Below, one piece after another: positions 1-5,842 of a stretch of 12,639 nucleotides of DNA; within the stretch, counting starts at the first letter, position 1; every line of letters begins with the position of its first letter. This DNA comes from JAKLKS01 sp964370855 (GTDB lineage: Bacteria > Planctomycetota > JAJSAM01 > JAKLKS01). Made by a program: the position numbers and the translations under genes. Location: assembly GCA_964370855.1 (NCBI GenBank), contig CAYJMF010000123.1, positions 1 to 12,639 on the forward strand, written 5' to 3'. A model generated the notes under the pieces. It searched no databases. It had not been told where the DNA came from and worked only from the letters and a program-made list of their open reading frames with translations.

Positions 1-36
1 TCTTCCCCCGCTGCAACCTCCCCCCCCGCCATCCTC

Positions 37-64
37 TTGACCGCAACCCCCCCGGCCCTATAGT
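37..64 (+). promoter_or_regulatory. sigma70-type promoter for the glycine-rich/TPR operon
   Basis: TTGACC (37-42) and TATAGT (59-64) are separated by 16 bases, close to the TTGACA/TATAAT consensus. Transcription would start near 71, giving a leader of about 50 bases before the ATG at 122. The boxes stand out in a C-rich background, so chance is less likely than in AT-rich DNA. This is a pattern call only. Confidence 0.6.
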
Positions 65-121
65 GTTCCAAGGAAAGGGGGGCATGATCCCCTCCCTTCG
101 CGCACCACCGGAGACCCGCCC

Positions 122-412
122 ATGAACTTCAGGAAGCCGGGAACCCTCGCCTGGATGACGGCCCTCCTCGCCCTCGCCTTCTTCGGCACCCCCGATTCCG
201 CCGCCGCCCGCGGCGGCGGCGGCGGTGGAGGCGGCGGTGGCGGCGCCCGCGGAGGCGGCGGCGGTACCCGCGGCGGCTCGGCCCGGGCCGCCAACCTCAA
301 GCGGCAGAATACGAAGAAGAAGGACCCGAAGGAGCTCGAAGCCGAGCGCGAGCGGCTCCGCCAGCTCGACTACCGTGACGTCGACGCCGGTTCCGACCGC
401 GGCGCCCGCTAG
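122..412 (+). CDS. small secreted glycine-rich protein
   Basis: This 96-residue protein has no family I recognise. Residues 1-29 look like a Sec signal peptide: N-terminal Arg4/Lys5, a hydrophobic core around L9-F21, and a probable cleavage site in or after S-A-A-A (26-29). Residues 30-54 are a near-pure glycine tract broken by Arg, Ala and Thr. The rest (about 55-96) is highly charged, with a KKK cluster and a Glu/Arg-rich segment likely to be helical or disordered. A GGAG Shine-Dalgarno at 110-113 sits 8 bases before the ATG, and a good promoter lies upstream. The next gene begins 60 bases after the stop on the same strand, so the two are probably co-transcribed and may act together outside the cytoplasm. 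The GGC-rich tract is low complexity and could vary in length. Function is unknown; coding status is supported by the promoter, ribosome binding site and signal peptide. Confidence 0.65.
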   Translation: MNFRKPGTLAWMTALLALAFFGTPDSAAARGGGGGGGGGGGARGGGGGTRGGSARAANLKRQNTKKKDPKELEAERERLRQLDYRDVDAGSDRGAR

Positions 413-472
413 CCGCCCCCGAGGCTCCCCCCGCCGCTCCCGCGCGGCCGACCCGGTCCGGAGGTGACTCCC

Positions 473-1996
473 GTGCCCTTCCCGCCGCCCCGCTCCGCCG
501 GCGCCCTCGCGGCCCTGGCCCTGGTCCTCGCCGCCTCGAGACTTTCCCTGCCGTCCGCCGCCGCCGCCCCGGCCCCCCGGCAGGAGAGCCCCGCCGCTCC
601 ACGGGTGGCGAAGGGGGAGCAGCTCCTCCGCGAGGACGACCCTGCCCGGGCGCTGAAGGAGTTCGAGGCCGCCCTCCAGGTCGATCCCAACCTCGCCGCC
701 GCCCACCTCGGGCGGGTGAAGGCCCTCGTCGCGACGGGGGACGCGAAGAAGGCGCTGGCCGCCGCCGAGGAGGGGTCCGACGCCGTCCCGGAGAACCCCG
801 CCCTCGCCACCGCCCTCGCCCGGGTCCAGCTCGCCGCCGGGAACGGCACCGCCGCCGCCACCTCCGCCGCGCGGGCCCTCGCCCTCCCCTCGCCCCCCGC
901 CGAGGCCTGGAGGATCCGGGCCGAGGCCGCGGACCTCCTCGACCCCGAGGTCCCCGCCGGGGGGGTCGCCGCCGGGGAGAAGCTCCTCGGCGAGGCCCTC
1001 GCGAAGCGGCCCGACGACGGGGAACTGCATTCGGAGGTGGGCGGCTACCTCCTCCAGCGCGGGCGCGGCGCCGCCGCCGTCCCCTTCCTCGTGAAGGCCG
1101 TGGCGGCGGCCCCGGGGCTGCTCGAACCCCGCCTGCGGCTCGTCCGCGCCTACCTGCTCGACAGGAAGATCCAGGAGGCCCGGGACGCCGCCCTCGAGGC
1201 CGTCGCCATGGCCCCCGGCGAGGCCGACGCCTGCATCGCCCTCGGCCGCACCTACGAGGCCGCCGGCGAGCCCGCGGCGGCCCTCCCCCACTACGAGTCC
1301 GCAGTGAAGCTCCGCCCGAAGCGGGCCGCCTTCCAGGTGGACCTCGGGTTCTGCCTCGCGAAGCTCCGGAAGTGGAAGGAGTCGGAGAAGGCCCTGCGCA
1401 CGGCCCTCAAGCTGGAGGAGGGGAACCTCGAGGCACGCCTCCACCTCGGGTGGGTCCTCAACCACGAGGGGGACCTGGCCGGGGCCCTGGCGGAGTACGT
1501 CGCCATCCTCAAGGTCCGCCCCGACGACGAGCGTGCCCTGTTCAACGCGGGCGACATCTCCGTCCTCCTCGGGAAGTCCAAGGAGGCCGACCGGTTCCTC
1601 GGCCGGCTCCTGGCGGTCAACCCCGCCCACTCCGAAGCGAGCCGCCTCCTCGCGCTCATGGACTTCAAGGCCGGGCGCAAGGACGACGCGTGGAAGCACC
1701 TCGACGCCTGCCTCGGCGCCGAACCGAAGAACGCCCGGGGCCTGTTCCTCCAGGGCCAGCTCCATGACGACGACGGCAACGCCGAGGAGGCGGAGAAGAG
1801 CTGGAAGGCGGCGGCGGAGGCGGACCCGAAGTACGCCTGGCCCCACCTCTACCTCGGCGAGCTCTACGACGGCCCCCTCGCCAAGCCCATCGACGCCCTC
1901 AACGCATTCCGCCTCTACATCGAGCTCGGCGGCCCCGACCCCGACGGCGACATCCAGCGCACCATCGACGCCCTCGCCAAGGAGACGGGGAGGTAG
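473..1996 (+). CDS. exported TPR-repeat protein (507 aa)
   Basis: This is a tetratricopeptide-repeat protein, probably periplasmic or envelope-associated, acting in protein-protein interaction; its partner is unknown. Residues 1-32 form a signal peptide: Arg7, a hydrophobic stretch around A9-A21, and an Ala-rich cleavage region ending near AAAAP. Repeats with the TPR pattern (G/A at position 8, A at 20, P near 32) run from about residue 47 to 114 and 185 to 465, for example DPARALKEFEAALQVDP and EPAAALPHYESAVKLRP. I estimate 10 or 11 units of about 34 residues. I chose GTG at 473 because the strong Shine-Dalgarno GGAGGTG (460-466) lies 6 bases upstream. The in-frame GTG at 464 is inside that Shine-Dalgarno and would add only three residues. 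The gene follows the glycine-rich gene and is convergent with the next gene. Its stop codon's last base is the first base of the large inverted repeat. Confidence 0.9.
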   Translation: MPFPPPRSAGALAALALVLAASRLSLPSAAAAPAPRQESPAAPRVAKGEQLLREDDPARALKEFEAALQVDPNLAAAHLGRVKALVATGDAKKALAAAEEGSDAVPENPALATALARVQLAAGNGTAAATSAARALALPSPPAEAWRIRAEAADLLDPEVPAGGVAAGEKLLGEALAKRPDDGELHSEVGGYLLQRGRGAAAVPFLVKAVAAAPGLLEPRLRLVRAYLLDRKIQEARDAALEAVAMAPGEADACIALGRTYEAAGEPAAALPHYESAVKLRPKRAAFQVDLGFCLAKLRKWKESEKALRTALKLEEGNLEARLHLGWVLNHEGDLAGALAEYVAILKVRPDDERALFNAGDISVLLGKSKEADRFLGRLLAVNPAHSEASRLLALMDFKAGRKDDAWKHLDACLGAEPKNARGLFLQGQLHDDDGNAEEAEKSWKAAAEADPKYAWPHLYLGELYDGPLAKPIDALNAFRLYIELGGPDPDGDIQRTIDALAKETGR

Positions 1997-2126
1997 GGCG
2001 GCGAAAGGCGGGGACGTTCTCAAGTTATAAACTTATTCGGGGGGAACGGCGGCCCCGGCCAGGGGTGGACGCCCGCTCCCCCCGAATAAGTTTATAACTT
2101 GAGAACGTCCCCGCCTTTCGCCGCCC
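1996..2126. repeat. perfect 50-bp inverted repeat (family A, copy 1) between convergent genes
   Basis: Arms at 1996-2045 and 2077-2126 are perfectly complementary over 50 bp, with a 31-base GC-rich loop (2046-2076). The outer part of each arm reads AAAGGCGGGGACGTTC. The inner part is an AT-rich island (AAGTTATAAACTTATT) that contrasts with the surrounding DNA. The same outer motif with a different inner stem recurs at 5751-5842. The repeat starts at the last base of one stop codon and ends 7 bases before the other, so it could act as a bidirectional terminator, though there is no U-tract. It resembles REP- or MITE-like non-autonomous elements mobilised by IS200-like (RAYT) transposases, but no transposase is present here. 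Confidence 0.92.
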
Positions 2127-2133
2127 CGCCGTT

Positions 2134-3903
2134 TCACTGCTTCGTCGACAGCCAGCTCCGCCACTCGTTCTCGAGTTCGTCGAGGGGCTTCTTGATGGCG
2201 AGGCCGAGCCACGCCTCCGCCGCCGCGGCCTGCAGTGCCCACGCCTCCTTCGTGTCCTTTGTCACCTCCACGGCGCCGGCGCCGGAGACGCGGATGGGCT
2301 CCGTCGGGAGCGGGCCCGTGTCCTTCGGCTTCCCCTTGCTCTCCTTCGCCGCCAGGGGGTCCTTCGGGATGCGCGCCTTCACGGCGGCGTCCACCTGGGC
2401 CGGGGTGATGAACTCCACGTCGGGGAAGGGGCGGCGCAACAGCTGCTTCCACTCGCCGAGGTACTTCGCGAGGAGGAACTCGATGAAGGACCAGGACTTC
2501 ACGGAGTCGGCCCAGTCCAGGTTGTTGAGGTCGAGGGTGAAGATCTGCCGCATGGGCCGGTCGAGGCCGGCGTTCACCTGCGACTTGAGGAAGTCGTAGT
2601 ACTTCGCCTTGGAGCCGGCCTTGTCGGCGACGTCCTCGCGGTACTTCGTCTCCGTGACGTAGCAGCAGTCCGCCGTCTCGTGGAACCGGATCTCCGTGAG
2701 GAGCCCCATGCCCTCCGTCATCCATGGCATGGTCTGCGCCTGCCCGCCCCGGATGCGGTCGAGCACGATGCGCCCCACCATGGAGGTCACGTGGGTGCCG
2801 AGCTGGTAGAAGTCCTCCTCCAGGTTGCGCTGGCGGTTCTTCTCCCCCTTGGCGCCGGAGGAGACGAAGTAGGGCACGGGCTGCAGCCGGTGCCACGCCG
2901 ACCCCTTGCGGTAGAACTCGATGGAGGAGGCGTCGTAGCCGTAGCCCCCGCCGAAGGTGTCGAGCCAGCGGTCCTTGCGCGCCCCGTCGCCGAGGGCGAA
3001 GACGTCGACGGGATCCGTGAAGAGGACCTCCCCCCCCTCGTTCTCGGCGGACAGCGGGTAGCCCACGGCGTCGCGGACCCACTCGTAGGCCTTCTCGGCG
3101 GTGTCCTTCATCTTGGCGGTCTCGCCCACGGGGAACCAGGAGATGAAGCGGAAGTGGGCCGTGCTCGTGACCGTGCCCGGCTTCTCGCCGAGGGTCTTCT
3201 CGACCTCGGCGGCCCGCTGGCTGTCCTTCAGGTCCTTCGCGAAGACCCAGCCCCCCTTCTCGTCCTTGAGATACCCCTCCGCCTCCTTCTTCTCGTCCTC
3301 CGTCATCCACCGGCCCTTGAATCGCACCTTGCCGGCCTCGATGGCCTCGATGTCCTCCTTGATCTCCCACATCCCGGTCTTGCGGTACTTCACGTACCCG
3401 AGGGGCTCCATCTGCTCCGCCGGCGCGGTCTTGCGGAACTGGTCCCGGTCCTTCTCGGTCTTGAACCACCAGGTGCCCCACTTCACGTGGCCCATGCCGA
3501 GGCGGGCCTCCTCGTTGTCGGGGCTCTTCCTGAGGACGAGGTCGAACTCCCGCTTCTCCAGCTCCACGAGATCCGGGGAGTACTGCTTGCGCTCGGCGAG
3601 GTAGCGGGCCACCTCGAGGTGCTTCTCCACGAAGAGGCCGTCGGAGGCGTCGGCGGGGATGTCCCGGACCATCTTCGCCGCCACGTCCCAGGAGAGCTCG
3701 CCCGCCTCGACGAACTTGATCTCCGAGGCGGGGTAGGTCCTCGTCTTCCCCTTGTACACCTTCACCTTCACGTTGTTGCCGCTGCGGGAGACGCTCCCCT
3801 CGATGGTGTTCCCGTCGATGAGCCGGATGAGGTCGGCCCGGGCCGGGACCGCCCCGGCGAGGAGGAGGGCGGCGGCGGCGGCGAGTGCGCGATGGCGGTG
3901 CAT
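2134..3903 (-). CDS. exported protein with degenerate gluzincin (peptidase MA-like) domain
   Basis: This 589-residue protein has a signal peptide (MHRHR, Ala/Leu core, cleavage after ARA at residue 23). Residues 24-67 (DLIRLIDGNTIEGSVSR onward) look like a small SH3/LSm-like beta domain common at the N-terminus of exported planctomycete proteins. Residues 171-220 carry three G-x-W motifs with Trp at 179, 199 and 219, exactly 20 residues apart. From about 244 (TVTSTAHFRFIS) to 490 the layout resembles gluzincin peptidases: a HFRF strand, a long helix, then GTHVTSM (369-375) where HExxH is expected, and PWMTEG (393-398) like the downstream Glu motif. HExxH is missing, so catalysis is unlikely. 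I chose the ATG at 3903 because GGAG lies 7 bases upstream and it begins the signal peptide; a longer reading frame upstream crosses the promoter. The peptidase relationship is a pattern inference. Confidence 0.85.
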   Translation of the reverse strand: MHRHRALAAAAALLLAGAVPARADLIRLIDGNTIEGSVSRSGNNVKVKVYKGKTRTYPASEIKFVEAGELSWDVAAKMVRDIPADASDGLFVEKHLEVARYLAERKQYSPDLVELEKREFDLVLRKSPDNEEARLGMGHVKWGTWWFKTEKDRDQFRKTAPAEQMEPLGYVKYRKTGMWEIKEDIEAIEAGKVRFKGRWMTEDEKKEAEGYLKDEKGGWVFAKDLKDSQRAAEVEKTLGEKPGTVTSTAHFRFISWFPVGETAKMKDTAEKAYEWVRDAVGYPLSAENEGGEVLFTDPVDVFALGDGARKDRWLDTFGGGYGYDASSIEFYRKGSAWHRLQPVPYFVSSGAKGEKNRQRNLEEDFYQLGTHVTSMVGRIVLDRIRGGQAQTMPWMTEGMGLLTEIRFHETADCCYVTETKYREDVADKAGSKAKYYDFLKSQVNAGLDRPMRQIFTLDLNNLDWADSVKSWSFIEFLLAKYLGEWKQLLRRPFPDVEFITPAQVDAAVKARIPKDPLAAKESKGKPKDTGPLPTEPIRVSGAGAVEVTKDTKEAWALQAAAAEAWLGLAIKKPLDELENEWRSWLSTKQ

Positions 3904-3953
3904 GGGGTGTCTCCGGGTCCGGTCGGGGTAAATGGATCGGCGTTCCAGCCCCC

Positions 3954-3967
3954 CGATCCTAGGATCG
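3954..3967. promoter_or_regulatory. 14-bp perfect palindrome, candidate operator
   Basis: CGATCCTAGGATCG is its own reverse complement. It contains the minus-strand -10 box and lies between the divergent exported-protein and NAD synthetase genes, a usual place for a dimeric repressor site. No regulator is identified and there is no second copy in the window that I found. Confidence 0.4.
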
Positions 3968-3984
3968 TCCGTACACAGCGTCAA
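3956..3984 (-). promoter_or_regulatory. promoter of the exported gluzincin-like gene, -10 inside a palindrome
   Basis: On the minus strand TTGACG (3984-3979) and TAGGAT (3961-3956) are separated by exactly 17 bases. Transcription would start near 3949, about 45 bases before the ATG. The -10 box lies inside the palindrome at 3954-3967. Confidence 0.6.
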
Positions 3985-4003
3985 CCTCCGGTGCCCCCGG
4001 AGG
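3985..4003 (+). other. small hairpin upstream of the amidase gene
   Basis: CCTCCGG (3985-3991) and CCGGAGG (3997-4003) form a 7-bp stem with a 5-base loop, 37 bases before the proposed CTG start. It may lie in the leader of the NAD synthetase operon. In DNA this GC-rich such a stem can occur by chance. Confidence 0.25.
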
Positions 4004-4040
4004 CCCCCGAACCGTCACGCCCCCGACCCCGGAGGAGCCC

Positions 4041-4916
4041 CTGCGCGCCGTCATCGCCCAGATGCACCCCCGCCTCGGGGACCTGGAGGCGAACCTCGCC
4101 CTGCACCGGGAGTGGATGGGACGGGCCCGCGCCGCGGGGGCCGACCTCCTGGTCTTCCCGGAGCTCTCCCTCACGGGGTACTGCCTCCGCGACCTCGCCG
4201 CCTCCTCCGCCGTGCCGCTGAAGGGGGGGCCGCTGGCGGCCCTGGCGAAGGAGGCCGGCTCCATGGCGGTCCTCGTCGGGGCCGTGGTCCCCTCCCGGGC
4301 CGGACCGCCGGCCAACGCCGCGGTGCTCCTCGAGGGGGGGAAGGCGGTCTTCGTCCACCGCAAGGTCTACCTCCCCAACCACGGCATGTTCGAGGAGGCC
4401 CGCTACTTCACCGCCGGGGACCGCTTCCGGGTCCACCGCTCGAAGCGGCTCGGGCTCTCGCTGGGGGCGCTGGTCTGCCGGGACCTCTGGCACCTCTCCA
4501 GCGGCGTCGCGCTCTCCTACCGGGGGATGGACCTCCTCGTCGGCATGAGCGCGAGCCCGGGCCGGGACCTCACCCAGGAGGAGGGGCCCGGCGTCTCCTT
4601 CGGCTCCATGCGGGTGCTGCAGGTGATGAACGAGGAGTACGCGCGGGGGCTCGGGGTGTTCCTCGTCCACGCCAACCGGGTGGGCACGGAGGAGGGGGTC
4701 TCCTTCGCCGGCGGCTCCGAGATCCGCGACCCGACGGGGCGGCTGCTGGCCCGGGGGCCCGAGGGGGAGGAGGCGCTGGTGGAGGCGGACCTGGACCTCG
4801 ATCTCCTGCGGCGGGCGCGCACGGCGCTCCCCCTGGAGCGGGACGAGAAACGCGACCTGGTGTCGAGGGAGATCCGCGATGCTCTCCGCGAGCGCGGGCG
4901 ACGTCCCGCGGACTGA
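4041..4916 (+). CDS. nitrilase-type glutamine amidase subunit of NAD+ synthetase (CTG start)
   Basis: This 291-residue protein belongs to the carbon-nitrogen hydrolase (nitrilase) superfamily and would release ammonia from glutamine for NAD+ synthesis. The triad is visible: Glu41 in VFPELSLTGY, Lys108 in VHRKVYLPNHGMFEEARYF, Cys146 in LGALVCRDLWH. The LPNxxxFEExRYF and CxDLW context matches the amidase domain of glutamine-dependent NadE rather than other nitrilases, although the usual CED is CRD here. The first ATG (4062) has no Shine-Dalgarno and would cut off the first beta strand. In-frame CTG at 4041 gives (M)RAVIAQMHPRLGDLEAN, the expected N-terminus, with GGAGG (4031-4035) 5 bases upstream. 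TAG at 3960 closes the frame and I found no ATG, GTG or TTG between it and 4062. The gene overlaps the synthetase gene by 38 bases. A stand-alone amidase with another partner is possible but less likely. Confidence 0.88.
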   Translation: MRAVIAQMHPRLGDLEANLALHREWMGRARAAGADLLVFPELSLTGYCLRDLAASSAVPLKGGPLAALAKEAGSMAVLVGAVVPSRAGPPANAAVLLEGGKAVFVHRKVYLPNHGMFEEARYFTAGDRFRVHRSKRLGLSLGALVCRDLWHLSSGVALSYRGMDLLVGMSASPGRDLTQEEGPGVSFGSMRVLQVMNEEYARGLGVFLVHANRVGTEEGVSFAGGSEIRDPTGRLLARGPEGEEALVEADLDLDLLRRARTALPLERDEKRDLVSREIRDALRERGRRPAD

Positions 4917-5724
4917 CCCGGAGGCGGCGGCCCGGGTGCTGGAGCGGGCGCTGCGCGACGAGGTCCACCGCACGGGCCTCCGGCGCGGCGTCGTGGGGCT
5001 GTCGGGGGGCGTGGACAGCGCGGTGACGCTCCTCCTCGGGGCCCGGGCGCTGGGGGCGGGGAACGTGCTGGCCGCGGCGCTGCCGGTGCGGGGCTCCTCC
5101 CCCTCCTCCCTCGAGCACGCGCGCCTCGCGGCGGCGGCGGCGGGGGTGGAGCTGCGGGTGGTGGACCTCTCCACCGTCGGGGACGCGCTGGAGGCGGCGC
5201 TCCCCGGCTCCGGCGGGGACCGGGTGCGGCGGGGGAACATGGCGGCGCGGGCCCGGATGATCGCCCTCTACGACCTCTCCGCGGCGGAGAAGGCGCTGGT
5301 GCTCGGGACGAGCAACAAGACGGAGATCCTGCTCGGCTACTCGACGCTCTGGGGGGACATGGCGGCGGGGATCCAGCCCCTCGGCGACCTCTACAAGTGC
5401 GAGGTGCGGGCGCTGGCGCGCCACCTGGGCGTGCCCGAACCCATCCTGGAGAAGGCCCCCTCGGCGGACCTCTGGGACGGGCAGACCGACGAGGGGGAGC
5501 TCGGCTTCACCTACGACGACGCCGACCGGGTGCTCTACCAGTGGGTGGACCTCCACCGGCGGCCCGAGGACATCGTGGCCGGCGGCGTGCCCGAGCCCCT
5601 CTTCCGGGCCATCCGCGGCCGCGTGATGGGCTCCACTTTCAAGCGCCGCATGCCCGTGGTCCTCAAGGTCTCCTCGCGGACCGTCGGCATGGAGCACCGC
5701 CTCCCGCGGGACGCGGGGACGTAG
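4879..5724 (+). CDS. nadE: NAD+ synthetase (synthetase subunit)
   Basis: The enzyme amidates deamido-NAD+ to NAD+ with ATP and ammonia, the last step of NAD+ synthesis, in the cytoplasm. This 281-residue protein carries the full NadE signature set: the ATP pyrophosphatase P-loop SGGVDS (42-47), GTSNKTEILLGYSTLWGD (143-160), PLGDLYKCEVRALARHLGVP (167-186), PSADLWDGQTDEGELGFTYDDAD (194-216, shown here as key residues PSADLWDGQ and DEGELG), and KRRMP (255-259). Length fits an ammonia-type NadE. ATG at 4879 has GGGAG (4867-4871) 7 bases upstream, lying inside the amidase gene, so translation is probably coupled. Most bacteria with an amidase domain have it fused in one chain of over 500 residues; here it is separate, in another frame. 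The two products probably associate so that ammonia is channelled. Confidence 0.95.
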   Translation: MLSASAGDVPRTDPEAAARVLERALRDEVHRTGLRRGVVGLSGGVDSAVTLLLGARALGAGNVLAAALPVRGSSPSSLEHARLAAAAAGVELRVVDLSTVGDALEAALPGSGGDRVRRGNMAARARMIALYDLSAAEKALVLGTSNKTEILLGYSTLWGDMAAGIQPLGDLYKCEVRALARHLGVPEPILEKAPSADLWDGQTDEGELGFTYDDADRVLYQWVDLHRRPEDIVAGGVPEPLFRAIRGRVMGSTFKRRMPVVLKVSSRTVGMEHRLPRDAGT

Positions 5725-5750
5725 AGGGGGAGGGCGGGGGGCGAGAGGAA

Positions 5751-5842
5751 GGGACGTTCCTAACTAAGTAACTAACTCCGGCACCCACCCTCGGCCATCC
5801 CGAAGGGGGTGAAGGAGTCAGTTACTTAGTTAGGAACGTCCC
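5751..5842. repeat. 29-bp inverted repeat (family A, copy 2) between convergent genes
   Basis: Arms at 5751-5779 and 5814-5842 are complementary over 29 bp with one mismatch (A5774 opposite C5819), around a 34-base loop. Pairing continues imperfectly outward to about 5743/5850. The right arm with its flank reads, on the minus strand, AAAAGGCAGGGACGTTCC, sharing AAAGGCrGGGACGTTC with the element at 1996-2126. The inner part differs: it is built from TTAGTTA-like units, with two exact copies one base apart in the left arm. The repeat sits between the NadE stop (5724) and the methyltransferase, whose final codons and stop are inside its right arm. Confidence 0.9.

Noticed and set aside
209..281. 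GGC-rich tract as a phase-variable microsatellite
   Set aside because: The tract mixes GGC, GGT, GGA, CGC and GCC codons and is not a pure repeat, so slippage is less likely; it is better described as a glycine-rich protein segment.
1996..2126. Classical intrinsic terminator
   Set aside because: The stem is far longer than a usual terminator, the loop is 31 bases, and there is no T-run on either side; a repeat element with a possible terminator effect fits better.
2680..4221. 513-codon plus-strand open frame opposite the gluzincin-like gene
   Set aside because: It lacks any recognisable domain, crosses the minus-strand promoter and start, and overlaps the amidase gene in another frame.
4860..4916. 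Sequencing frameshift splitting a fused NAD synthetase
   Set aside because: The synthetase ATG has a well-placed Shine-Dalgarno inside the amidase gene, which fits a true split; kept as a possibility to test, not as the call.
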